From positions 463,633 through 527,632 of the forward strand of contig JBBEBQ010000005.1 of the NCBI GenBank assembly GCA_040882285.1: DNA of 64,000 bases, read 5' to 3'. The DNA comes from Gemmatimonadaceae bacterium (GTDB lineage: Bacteria > Gemmatimonadota > Gemmatimonadetes > Gemmatimonadales > Gemmatimonadaceae). The translations under genes and the position numbers were made by a program. This document shows positions 8,795-16,722 of this stretch, one piece after another (within the stretch, counting starts at the first letter, position 1; every line of letters starts with the position of its first letter). The notes beneath the pieces were generated by a model. It did not search any database and had not been told where the DNA came from. It saw only the letters and a program-made list of their open reading frames with translations.

Positions 8795-9364
8795 TTACCT
8801 GCCTTGTCGTCGCGAACGGATGAGGTCGCCCACCAGCACCGCCGCCGGATAGAGGACTTCTTCCTCCGTCTGCGCGTGCAGCGCGAGCTCCTCGGCGAAC
8901 TGCTCGTATCTCGCCACGTCGGCGGACTGGGCCGCGGCGCGCAGGGCGCCGACAGCCGCGCGAATGCGCACGTGCTCCTGCAGCATCCCGGGGAGCTCGG
9001 CCTTCAGCGAATCGGACATCGCCAGCGCCTGAGACTGAACCGCGTCCGAGATGGATGCTCCCGCGGCGAGCGACGAGAGGAGTCCGAGTGGCGGCAATGC
9101 GATCTGCTCCTCGCGCACGAAGTGCGGATCCAGCACGGCGGCTAGCGCCCTGGCAGCCTCGCCGACGGCGCCCTCGGCACGCGTCCCCTCCACCAACGTT
9201 GAATGAATCTCCTCGTGCTCGGCGCGAAGCGATTGCGGGATCTCGATCGCCGTGAGGTCAGCGGGTTCCGTGGCGTTCAGCTCGGCGGCCGGGCGGTCGC
9301 TACAGGCCAGGCCCGCGACGAAGAAAACCGAGAGTGCCGAAAGGGAAAGGAATGCGTGTCGCAT
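8795..9364 (-). CDS. Lipoprotein with a hemerythrin-like (HHE) domain
   Basis: 189 residues. The N-terminus MRHAFLSLSALSVFFVAGLAC is a lipoprotein signal with Cys in the lipobox, followed by a short linker. The mature part is helical with spaced His and Glu typical of HHE proteins: LRAEHEEIHSTL, DPHFVREEQIALPP, QEHVRIRAAVG, and LALHAQTEEEVLYPAAV. Hemerythrin-like domains bind a di-iron centre; placement at a membrane surface suggests oxygen, NO or iron sensing or handling, but that is inference. Longer in-frame starts upstream lack a signal peptide. Confidence 0.8.
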   Translation of the reverse strand: MRHAFLSLSALSVFFVAGLACSDRPAAELNATEPADLTAIEIPQSLRAEHEEIHSTLVEGTRAEGAVGEAARALAAVLDPHFVREEQIALPPLGLLSSLAAGASISDAVQSQALAMSDSLKAELPGMLQEHVRIRAAVGALRAAAQSADVARYEQFAEELALHAQTEEEVLYPAAVLVGDLIRSRRQGR

Positions 9365-9569
9365 CGACCAGTCTCCGGCGTGGCGGCGCGGGTCCGGGAT
9401 GCAGACCAAATCGCCCAGGCTCGCCGGCCGGCTTGCCGCGTGAATTTTCGTGCGCCGGAAGCGTATCCGGCAAGCTCGGAAGCGAAACGGGCCGCGCAAT
9501 CGGGAAACTCCAGTTGAAGGCGTGCGGGTTTTCCTCACCACGCACTGCCTCCCCGGCTGGAATTGCTGC

Positions 9570-9929
9570 CTACGTCAGCGGGCCGAGCCGGCGCTCGCGG
9601 AAATAGAGGAAGAGCGGGAGCGTACCGCCGAGCCCGAACAGCAGAGTCAACACCCAGAAGATCCAGACGTTGCCGACGCGCACGCGGCGCGCCTCGCGGG
9701 TGATCCAGATGAGCGCGACGAGCACGACAACCATGAGGTCGAGAGTGAACGCCGTGCTCGTGAGATTTCCAAATAATCCGTCGATCGTCAGCTGTGGCTT
9801 CGTCCAGAACAGGATGTTGCCGGTTCGCGCGGACTCCATGAGCATCGGAACGCCTGTGAGCAGGTAGCCGAGCAGGGCAAGCGCGAGATACACATGCTGC
9901 ATCGTTCGGCTACTCGATGGCGCCATCAT
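9570..9929 (-). CDS. DUF2834-family membrane protein
   Basis: About 119 residues with three hydrophobic segments: VYLALALLGYLLTGVPML, FTLDLMVVVLVALIWI and IFWVLTLLFGLGGTLPLFLYF. The C-terminal pattern ending GTLPLFLYFRERR and the middle WITREARR fit DUF2834, a small membrane family of unknown function. The start is chosen at the ATG-ATG after a GGAGGG site; other Met codons occur nearby. The roughly 200 bp upstream, between this gene and the HHE lipoprotein, hold nothing I can support. Confidence 0.75.
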   Translation of the reverse strand: MMAPSSSRTMQHVYLALALLGYLLTGVPMLMESARTGNILFWTKPQLTIDGLFGNLTSTAFTLDLMVVVLVALIWITREARRVRVGNVWIFWVLTLLFGLGGTLPLFLYFRERRLGPLT

Positions 9930-9981
9930 CCATCCCTCCGGAACGGGAACCGCCCCAGCCCGGAGCAAGCGAAATGCACGG

Positions 9982-10455
9982 CTAGGTCGCCGGCAGATCG
10001 GTCGAGATGCCCCGCGCTATCTTCCACGTCCCATCAGCCTGTTTCCGCCAGACGAGCAGGAAGCGGCCGCTTATCGTCTGCGCGGCGCCTCCCTGCGTCG
10101 GCTGTAAAGTCTCCGAAAAAGTGCCGGTCTGGAAAGCGAGGTCCCCGTCTACGATGGTCTCGTCGACCTCGGCCGTGACTTCGGTGACCCGCATCTTCGC
10201 GAATGTGTCTCGCACGTGCGAATCGAAAGCCGCGTGCCCGCGGATCGTCGCCGCTCCAAGGGCGATGTACACCGCATCCTCGCTCCAGAACCCGGAAATT
10301 GCGGCTGCATCGCTGCTACGAAGGGCTGACACGTAGCCGTCCATGGCAGCGGCAACGGCTGTGCTGTCGGCAGCGTGGTCGCGAGTGGTCGACGACTCAC
10401 GCGCACAGGCCGCAAGAAGGATCGCGAGACCGATGAAGAGCCTTTTGGCATGCAT
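9982..10455 (-). CDS. Lipoprotein with an SnoaL/DUF4440-like (NTF2-fold) domain
   Basis: 157 residues. The N-terminus MHAKRLFIGLAILLAAC is a lipoprotein signal (lipobox ending in Cys17). The remainder has the NTF2-like pattern AMDGYVSALRSSDAAAISGFW, SEDAVYIALGA, RGHAAFDSHVRDTF and a final GTWKIARGI, as in DUF4440/SnoaL-like proteins. Those proteins are variously enzymes or ligand-binding proteins; no function can be named. Genes on both sides are small envelope proteins. Confidence 0.8.
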   Translation of the reverse strand: MHAKRLFIGLAILLAACARESSTTRDHAADSTAVAAAMDGYVSALRSSDAAAISGFWSEDAVYIALGAATIRGHAAFDSHVRDTFAKMRVTEVTAEVDETIVDGDLAFQTGTFSETLQPTQGGAAQTISGRFLLVWRKQADGTWKIARGISTDLPAT

Positions 10456-10573
10456 GGGACTGCTCCAGCGTTAAGGTCTGAACCTTGGAGTCATGACTGA
10501 GTCTGTCCGTCTTCCGATGGATATACTGCGAAGAACGACTAGAGGCTGCAACGGTTCCTCTGCTGGAGGTTCT

Positions 10574-11212
10574 TCAGGGTCCTTTTGCGTCCGGCGTCGC
10601 CCTGGCCCCGCCACCCCATCGGCTGCCGAGCTGGTGCGGGATCTCGAGCTGGTCGAGCACGCGCGCCACCACGAAGTCCACGAGATCGCTGACTTCGCGC
10701 GGACGATTGTAGAAGCCGGGCGCTGCCGGCAAGACGACGGCCCCCGCGCGCGCTACCCGCAGCATGTTGCCGAGGTGGATGGTGCTCAGCGGCGTCTCGC
10801 GCGTAACGAGCACCAGCTTCCGCCGCTCTTTCAATGTCACATCCGCCGCCCGCTCGATCAGCGAGCGGGACGATCCCATCGCAACCGCTGACAGCGTCCC
10901 CATCGAGCACGGGCAGATCACCATCCCGCGGCTGAGCGCCGAGCCGGACGCCGGCGCGGCGCCCCGGTCGTCGTCGTCGAACACGGTGACCGACGCATCC
11001 CACGCAGCCGCGTCTCCGCCGGCCGCCGCGCGCAGCGCCGGAAGATCGGCGATCGAAGATTCAGTATCGAGCAGCCGCCAGCCGTGCCCCGAGACGATCA
11101 GCGATATCCGCGTGCGCGAGGCGACGAACTGCTCGAGCAGCCGCACCGCGTACGGCGCGCCCGAGGCGCCCGTTATCGCGAAGATCAGCGGCGCGTCGGC
11201 GGATTGGCTCAC
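10574..11212 (-). CDS. ubiX: UbiX-type flavin prenyltransferase (possibly MqnM)
   Basis: It prenylates FMN to make the cofactor for UbiD-type decarboxylases. About 212 residues. Visible: the FMN-binding FAITGASGAPYAVRLLEQF near the N-terminus, CPCSMGTLSAVAMG in the middle, and the conserved LVTRETPLSTIHLGNMLRVARAG followed by LPAAPGFYNRP. The start is GTG at 11212, overlapping the stop of the UbiA-like gene (GTGA). It is the last gene of the quinone operon. In organisms using the futalosine pathway this family member is called MqnM; sequence alone does not decide. Confidence 0.92.
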   Translation of the reverse strand: MSQSADAPLIFAITGASGAPYAVRLLEQFVASRTRISLIVSGHGWRLLDTESSIADLPALRAAAGGDAAAWDASVTVFDDDDRGAAPASGSALSRGMVICPCSMGTLSAVAMGSSRSLIERAADVTLKERRKLVLVTRETPLSTIHLGNMLRVARAGAVVLPAAPGFYNRPREVSDLVDFVVARVLDQLEIPHQLGSRWGGGARATPDAKGP

Positions 11213-12108
11213 GCCAGCATCCGCTCGAGCAGCACGAACCCGAAGAACGCGATGCTGATCACCCCGTTCATCGTGAAGAACGCGGCGTCGAGCTTGGAGA
11301 GATCGCCGGGTCGCACGAGCGAATGCTCGTAGCCGAGGAGGAACGCGACGACTCCGACGCCGACCCAGTACGGGCTCCCCGCGCCCGCCGCGAATCCCGC
11401 GGCGATCAGCCAGATCACGGCCAGAGCGTGCAGCGCTCGCGCCAGCGTCAGCGCGCGCGACTCGCCCACCGCCGCGGGAATCGAGTACAGCCGCTGCGAC
11501 CTGTCGAACTCCACGTCCTGCAGCGAGTACAGGATGTCGAACCCCGCTACCCACGCCGCCACCGCCGCCGCGAGCGCGACCAGCAGCCACCACGGCGTGC
11601 TCCACGCCCCCGTCACCGCGAGATACCCGCCCACCGGGGCGATCGCGAGCCCTATCCCGAGCACGACGTGCGACAGGCGCGTGAACCGCTTGGTGTAGCT
11701 GTACAGAAGAACCCAACCCAGCGCGAGCGGCGCGAGCACGAAGCAGAGCGGGTTGATTCGATACGACGCGTACAGGAACAGCGCCGACGCGACGAACACA
11801 GCCGCGCCCGCCGCCGTCACGCTCAGCTCGCCAGCCGGGATCTCGCGCGTCGCCGTGCGCGGATTCGCCGCGTCCAGCTCGCGGTCAACTATTCTGTTGA
11901 ATCCCATCGCCGCGAACCGCGCCGCGGTGAACGCGAGCACGATCCAGCCGAACAGCGCCGGCGTCACCGGCGCCACGTAGCTCGCGAGCGTCGCGCCCAC
12001 CAGCGCGAACGGCAGCGCGAACACCGTGTGTGGCAGCTTCACGAAGTTCACGTATCGCACGAGCAGCGACCGGCCGCCGAACGTCTGCCCCTCCCGCACC
12101 GCCGTCAT
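11209..12108 (-). CDS. ubiA: UbiA-family prenyltransferase (quinone biosynthesis; possibly MqnP)
   Basis: An integral membrane enzyme that attaches a polyprenyl chain to an aromatic quinone precursor. 299 residues, about nine transmembrane segments. The two Asp-rich motifs are present: NRIVDRELDAANPRTATREIP and DILYSLQDVEFDRSQRLYS. It overlaps ubiD upstream (ATGA) and ubiX downstream (GTGA). If the host makes menaquinone by the futalosine route, the acceptor would be a dihydroxynaphthoate-type acid (MqnP) rather than 4-hydroxybenzoate; the neighbouring MenG/UbiE suits either. Confidence 0.92.
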   Translation of the reverse strand: MTAVREGQTFGGRSLLVRYVNFVKLPHTVFALPFALVGATLASYVAPVTPALFGWIVLAFTAARFAAMGFNRIVDRELDAANPRTATREIPAGELSVTAAGAAVFVASALFLYASYRINPLCFVLAPLALGWVLLYSYTKRFTRLSHVVLGIGLAIAPVGGYLAVTGAWSTPWWLLVALAAAVAAWVAGFDILYSLQDVEFDRSQRLYSIPAAVGESRALTLARALHALAVIWLIAAGFAAGAGSPYWVGVGVVAFLLGYEHSLVRPGDLSKLDAAFFTMNGVISIAFFGFVLLERMLA

Positions 12109-13583
12109 CCGCGAATTCCCAGCCGCGGCCACATGGCGTCCACTCGCGCCTTGGTCGCGTCGTCCATCTCGATCAGCGCCGGCCAGTTGCGCGTGAAGCC
12201 CTCCTCCGGCCACTTCCGCGTGGCATCGATCCCCATCTTGGAGCCGTAGGTGAACGCGCGCGACGAATGGTCCAGCACGTCGATCGGTCCCATCGTGAAC
12301 CGCGTGTCCCTCTCCGGATCGATGTTGTTCAGCGCGATCCACCACGCCTCCTTGGGATCGCGCACGTTCACTTCCTTGTCCACGACGATGATCACCTTGG
12401 CGAGCGCCATCAGCCCCTGCCCCCACAGCGCGTTCATCACCTTGTGCGCGTGCCCCGGGAACTGCTTGTCTATCGAGACGAACACGAGGTTGTGAAAGAT
12501 CCCCTCGGCCGGCATGTGATAATCCACGACCTCCGGCAGCGTCAGCCGCAGCAAGGGCAAGAAAATTCTCTCCGTCGCATGGCCCAGGTAAAAGTCCTCC
12601 ATCGGCGGGCGGCCCACGATCGTCGTCGCGTACACCGGCGATTGCCGCATCGTGATCGCGGTCACGTGCACCAGTGGATACAGATCGGCCTCGGAATAAA
12701 ATCCGGTGTGATCGCCGAACGGACCCTCGGTCACCAGCGGCTCGGCGGGATCTATGTATCCCTCGATGACGAACTCGGCGTCCGCCGGCACTTCCAGATC
12801 ACACGTGACCGCCTTCGCCAGATGCACCGGCGACGCCCGCAGGAAGCCGGCAAACAGAAACTCGTCCACCGTCGGCGGCAGCGGCGCCGACGCCGAGTAC
12901 ACCGACGCGGGGTCGCCCCCCACGGCGACCACGACGTGCATCCGCTCGCCGCGCTCGGCCATCTCCCGCCAGTGCGCGGCGCCGACCTTGTGCCGCTGCC
13001 AGTGCATCGCGAGCGTGTTCCTGCTCAGCTTCTGCACGCGATACATCCCGACGTTGCGGATCCCGCGCTTCGGATCGCGCGAGATCACCATCGGCAGCGT
13101 GATGTACGGCCCGCCGTCCTCTGGCCAGCAGGTGATGATCGGCAGGATGTCGAGGTTCACGTCGTCGCCCTGCAGAACCACGTCCTGACACGACGGCTTT
13201 CCGCCCTTCAGCCGCGGAGGAAACTTGCCGACCTCCAGCAGCCGCGGCAGCAGCGCCAGCTTCGCGAGCAGTCCCTCGGGCACCTTCATCTCCAGCAGCT
13301 CCGATATCCGCGCGCCGATCTCGTCCAGGCTCTCCACGCCGAGCGCGAGCTGCATCCGCCGCATGGAGCCGAACAGATTGATCGCGACCGGATACTCCGA
13401 CACGGCGCCGTTGTCGAGCAGCACGTTCTCGAACAGCAGGGCCGGTCCGCCCCCCGGCATTTTCATCGCGCGGTCCGCGATCTCGCACAGCTCGAGCTTC
13501 GCCCTGACCGGCTCGCGCACGCGCACCAGCTCGCCCGCGGACTCGACCGCGTCTATGAACTCGCCCAGCGTGTCGAGCGCCAT
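12105..13583 (-). CDS. ubiD: UbiD-family prenyl-FMN-dependent decarboxylase (possibly MqnL)
   Basis: 492 residues. It decarboxylates a prenylated aromatic acid using prenyl-FMN made by the UbiX partner two genes away. Visible: the cofactor and metal region NVGMYRVQKLSRNTLAMHWQ, ALGG-like VVVAVGGDPASVYSAS, and the catalytic acid region EGPFGDHTGFYS. Length and motif order fit the family. The stop overlaps the ubiA-like start (ATGA) and the ATG lies one base after the menG stop. As with its partners, MqnL is the alternative name if the futalosine pathway is used. Confidence 0.93.
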   Translation of the reverse strand: MALDTLGEFIDAVESAGELVRVREPVRAKLELCEIADRAMKMPGGGPALLFENVLLDNGAVSEYPVAINLFGSMRRMQLALGVESLDEIGARISELLEMKVPEGLLAKLALLPRLLEVGKFPPRLKGGKPSCQDVVLQGDDVNLDILPIITCWPEDGGPYITLPMVISRDPKRGIRNVGMYRVQKLSRNTLAMHWQRHKVGAAHWREMAERGERMHVVVAVGGDPASVYSASAPLPPTVDEFLFAGFLRASPVHLAKAVTCDLEVPADAEFVIEGYIDPAEPLVTEGPFGDHTGFYSEADLYPLVHVTAITMRQSPVYATTIVGRPPMEDFYLGHATERIFLPLLRLTLPEVVDYHMPAEGIFHNLVFVSIDKQFPGHAHKVMNALWGQGLMALAKVIIVVDKEVNVRDPKEAWWIALNNIDPERDTRFTMGPIDVLDHSSRAFTYGSKMGIDATRKWPEEGFTRNWPALIEMDDATKARVDAMWPRLGIRG

Positions 13584-13584
13584 G

Positions 13585-14406
13585 CTAGAAGCTCCCTGCG
13601 TTTGAGCCGGTCATTCGAATCACCTCGGGCGCGGATTTGGCGACGGGCTTGAGTCCCACGTGGATCGCCACGATACCAAACGTGAGGCTCGTCCAGCTCG
13701 TGTCCACGAAGCCGCGCGCGCGCATCCGCCGCGCCAGCTCGGCCTCCTCGGGAAACGCGTCCACCGACTTCGGAAGATAGCTGTACGCCGTAGGGTGTCC
13801 GCTGAGCGCGCCGCCGATCTTCGGCAGAACGTGATGGAAATAGAAGCGGTACAGCCCGGCGAACACCGGCGCGCGCGGCGTGGAGAACTCCAGTATCACG
13901 AACCGGCCGCCCGGCAGCAGCACGCGGTGCGCTTCGGCGAGGCAGTCGTCCAGCCCGGCGACGTTGCGGATTCCGAACGCGACGATCGCTCCGGCCACGC
14001 TGTCGTCCGCGAGCGGCAGCCGCACGGCGTCGGCCGCGACGGGATGAACCGCCGGACCGGCTTTCCGCAGCCCGGCGCGCAGCATCGGCTCCGCGAAATC
14101 GGCGCCGACCACGCGGCCGCGAAAGCCGGGCTGCCGCGCGATGTGCGCCGCGATGTCGAGCGTGCCCGCGCACAGGTCGAGATACACGCCGTCGGGGACG
14201 CGCGCGATGTCCAGCGCCCGGATCGCCCGCTTCCGCCAGCCGCGATCCACGTTCAGCGCGAGGATGTGGTTGAGCATGTCGTACCGCGGCGCGATGTCGG
14301 AGAACATGCGCCGCACGTACTCGCGCTTCTCGCCGTTCCCGTCGCCGGTCAGCGGTCCGGACGCGCCCTGGCGCGCTGCCGCTCTCTCGGCGTCGGTTGT
14401 CTGCAT
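13585..14406 (-). CDS. menG: Demethylmenaquinone/ubiquinone methyltransferase
   Basis: SAM-dependent C-methyltransferase for the last step of menaquinone (or ubiquinone) synthesis. 273 residues. It has REYVRRMFSDIAPRYDMLNHILALNVDRGWRKRAI in two adjoining pieces, typical of UbiE/MenG, then the SAM motif VYLDLCAGTLDIA, FGIRNV and the C-terminal TFGIVAIHVG. ATG at 14406 gives a 30-residue leader before the conserved start. First gene of menG-ubiD-ubiA-ubiX, divergent from the ECF sigma gene with a gap of about 57 bp that must hold both promoters. Confidence 0.92.
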   Translation of the reverse strand: MQTTDAERAAARQGASGPLTGDGNGEKREYVRRMFSDIAPRYDMLNHILALNVDRGWRKRAIRALDIARVPDGVYLDLCAGTLDIAAHIARQPGFRGRVVGADFAEPMLRAGLRKAGPAVHPVAADAVRLPLADDSVAGAIVAFGIRNVAGLDDCLAEAHRVLLPGGRFVILEFSTPRAPVFAGLYRFYFHHVLPKIGGALSGHPTAYSYLPKSVDAFPEEAELARRMRARGFVDTSWTSLTFGIVAIHVGLKPVAKSAPEVIRMTGSNAGSF

Positions 14407-14463
14407 GGCGAGGGGAAAGTTGACTGGCCGTGCGGGGGCGTGCAACCTTCCGCGCAGCTCTAC

Positions 14464-15063
14464 ATGCCCCCACTTCCCGATCTCGCGAACCTGCCTGATG
14501 CCGACGTCGTCCTGCTCGCGCAACAGGGCCGGGACGCCGCCTTCCGCGAGCTGCTGAGACGGTACGAGCGGCCGGTCTTCTCGCTGGTGTTCCGCATGGT
14601 CCGCGACCGCGACACCGCCGAGGACCTGGCGCAGGAAAGCTTCATCAAGGTGCTCAACAACATCGACCGGTACCGGCCGGAGTTCAAATTCTCCAGCTGG
14701 CTGTTCAAGATCGCCAACAACGTCGCGATCGATCACCTCCGGAAGCGGACGGTGGACACGGTCAGCCTGGAGGGCTCCCGGTACGCCACGACGACCGCGG
14801 AAGCCGAATCCACGGCGATCCCCGTGGCCTCGAAGGACCAGTCGGCCCTGGAGGAGATGGAGTCGAAGGAGCTGGGCGGAGCCATAGAGCAGGCCGTGGC
14901 CGCCCTGCGTCCGGAGTACCGGGCCTGCATCCTCCTCAGGCACGTCGAGGACCGCTCCTATGAGGAGATCGCGGCGACCCTGGATCTGCCGCTCGGTACG
15001 GTAAAAACATATATCCATCGAGCGAGACATGAGCTCCGCAAAGCGCTGGAGGATGTCCGGTGA
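14464..15063 (+). CDS. ECF-type RNA polymerase sigma factor
   Basis: 199 residues. Region 2 reads LLRRYERPVFSLVFRMVRDR followed by DTAEDLAQESFIKVLNNIDRY and FSSWLFKIANNVAIDHLRKR; region 4 reads LRPEYRACILLRHVEDRSYEEIA then LPLGTVKTYIHRARHELRKAL, the helix-turn-helix for -35 recognition. It is a typical two-domain ECF factor. The probable anti-sigma gene follows, but a heptamer repeat element lies between them. The start ATG at 14464 has no strong ribosome-binding site. Confidence 0.93.
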   Translation: MPPLPDLANLPDADVVLLAQQGRDAAFRELLRRYERPVFSLVFRMVRDRDTAEDLAQESFIKVLNNIDRYRPEFKFSSWLFKIANNVAIDHLRKRTVDTVSLEGSRYATTTAEAESTAIPVASKDQSALEEMESKELGGAIEQAVAALRPEYRACILLRHVEDRSYEEIAATLDLPLGTVKTYIHRARHELRKALEDVR

Positions 15064-15075
15064 CTGATCAACGGT

Positions 15076-15167
15076 GCTATTGGCTCTTGGCTGTTGGCTA
15101 TTGGCACAGCGGAATTAATGGGAACCCGGGGCTTTTGGCTAATAGCCAAGAGCCAATAGCCAACAGC
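15076..15167. repeat. Heptamer repeat element, GGCTRTT family, inverted pair
   Basis: The left arm (15076-15105) is about four tandem heptamers GGCTATT/GGCTCTT/GGCTGTT. The right arm (15137-15167) is the inverse of the same heptamers. A core of roughly 30 bp lies between. The element could fold into a long imperfect stem. It fills most of the 163-bp gap between the ECF sigma gene and its probable anti-sigma gene. Confidence 0.85.
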
Positions 15168-15226
15168 TTCGTTTCATCCTTGAAACCACCCCGGCACACC
15201 CCCCGTAGGACCAACTGGATATCCCA

Positions 15227-15805
15227 ATGAACAGACACCTTCTACCCGATGAATTCGATCTCCTCGTAGACGAGGAAATTGGATTTGGAGTTCCCGAGCT
15301 CCAGGCCCACGTCAGGGAATGCGACCAGTGCCGGCTCGAGCTCGAGTCGGCGCGCACAGTCATGTCCCGGATCGAGAGCCTGTCGCATCTCGCGCCCTCG
15401 CCGCTGTTCGCGGAGAAGGTGATGGCCCGGGTGAACGTCTTCGAGCCCTGGCACGTCGCCGCCGGCAATACGATTCGCGCGCTCGTGCCGCGGTATCGTC
15501 CGGTGCGCGTCGCCCTCGCGGCCGCGGCCTTGACGGGCTGCGTTACGCTGACCACGATGGCGCTGTGGATCGCTTCCCGCTTCGACTCCGCGATACTGCT
15601 CGCCGGCATGATATACGACAGCGCCGCCGCGGCCGCGCTGGGCGCGCTGACGGCGGTCGTCGGTCCGCGCACGGTCGAGACATTGCAGACCGGCGGAGCG
15701 CCGATGGTCCTCACGCTCTCGTCGATCGTGGCCGTAGCGGCGATAGCCAGCATCATCGGCATCAGCCGAGCTTCGCGACTCCTGGCGGCTCAGAGCAGGT
15801 CGTGA
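15227..15805 (+). CDS. Probable membrane anti-sigma factor with zinc-finger (HC2-like) motif
   Basis: 192 residues. Residues 1-60 contain the ZAS-type zinc motif LQAHVRECDQCRLELE (His-x3-Cys-x2-Cys). Three hydrophobic segments follow (ALAAAALTGCVTLTTMALWI, LAGMIYDSAAAAALGALTAVV, and VLTLSSIVAVAAIASIIGI). A cytoplasmic zinc finger joined to membrane helices next to an ECF sigma gene is the usual anti-sigma layout. The sensed signal is unknown. It overlaps the next gene by GTGA. Confidence 0.78.
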   Translation: MNRHLLPDEFDLLVDEEIGFGVPELQAHVRECDQCRLELESARTVMSRIESLSHLAPSPLFAEKVMARVNVFEPWHVAAGNTIRALVPRYRPVRVALAAAALTGCVTLTTMALWIASRFDSAILLAGMIYDSAAAAALGALTAVVGPRTVETLQTGGAPMVLTLSSIVAVAAIASIIGISRASRLLAAQSRS

Positions 15806-16722
15806 GGGCCCTCGCCCTGGCATGCTCGCTCGCGCTGCTCACGCTCGCGGGGGGCTTCTCGCGTGTAAGCGCGCAGGACGCGCCGGCCGGACAATCGCCG
15901 AGCACCGCCACACAGCCGCCAGCACCGCAGCCGGCTGCGACCCGCGCCGCCGCGGACTCCGCGTGCGTGGCGCCCGCATTCCCGTTCAAGGGATCGTTCA
16001 TCTTCGCCGGGCTTCGTGAAGCGATAGCCGACGCGCGCGGCTGGGCCAGCGCGCCGCCGCTTCCGCCTGGCCAGGCAACCGTGCGCGCACTCAAGCTCAC
16101 GCTCGCCTGGTCGGCTGTACTCCTGCTGCTGGGACTCGGCGTGCTGGTGTTCGCGCCGGAGAAGCTGCGGCGCATCACCGACACGCTCGGTGATGATCCC
16201 GTGAACGCGCTCGTGACCGGTTTGATCGTCGACCTCGCGACGATTCCCGCGCTGATCGTCCTGCTCATACTCCTGACCGTCACGTTGATCGGCATCCTGC
16301 TGATCCCCTTCGCGATCGTGGCGTTCCTGCTGATGTGGATGGGCATCGCCGCGCTCGGCTTTTTCGCCGTGGCGCAGGTCAGCGGAATGGCGGTCATGGG
16401 ACCGAAGCAGCGCTCCATGTCGCAGCGGGGCGCGGCGCTCGGCGGGCTGATCACGGGACTCCTGCTCTTTCTGGTGCCCTGGCTCGCCGCGGCCGCCATG
16501 ACGTGGAGCAGCACGCCCGCTCTGATCCTGCGCGCCATCGCGGTAACCGTCACGGCGGTGGCCGTGACGGCCGGTCTCGGAGCGGTTGTGCGCGCCCACA
16601 AGCCGGTCAGAGCCGCGGAATACGTCCCGCCCGCCACGCACACGCGGGAAGAGCTCGCGTGGCAGACCCCGACTCCGGTCGGCGGGGTTGTCGCGGCCAA
16701 GCGCCCGGCGAAAGCCCGCTAG
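15802..16722 (+). CDS. Membrane protein with signal peptide and about five hydrophobic helices
   Basis: 306 residues, GTG start overlapping the previous stop. An N-terminal signal (ALALACSLALLTLAGGFSRV then SAQ) is followed by a Pro/Ala-rich linker and then hydrophobic stretches, including ALIVLLILLTVTLIGILLIP and LITGLLLFLVPWLAAAAM. I do not recognise the family. Translational coupling to the anti-sigma gene suggests it belongs to the same regulon or senses the same envelope state; that is inference. Its stop overlaps that of the convergent mrp gene by four bases. Confidence 0.75.
   Translation: MRALALACSLALLTLAGGFSRVSAQDAPAGQSPSTATQPPAPQPAATRAAADSACVAPAFPFKGSFIFAGLREAIADARGWASAPPLPPGQATVRALKLTLAWSAVLLLLGLGVLVFAPEKLRRITDTLGDDPVNALVTGLIVDLATIPALIVLLILLTVTLIGILLIPFAIVAFLLMWMGIAALGFFAVAQVSGMAVMGPKQRSMSQRGAALGGLITGLLLFLVPWLAAAAMTWSSTPALILRAIAVTVTAVAVTAGLGAVVRAHKPVRAAEYVPPATHTREELAWQTPTPVGGVVAAKRPAKAR

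Noticed and set aside
12030..13652. A 540-codon open frame on the plus strand opposite the UbiD-like gene
   Set aside because: Antisense shadow of a well-supported gene; no motif or start signal.
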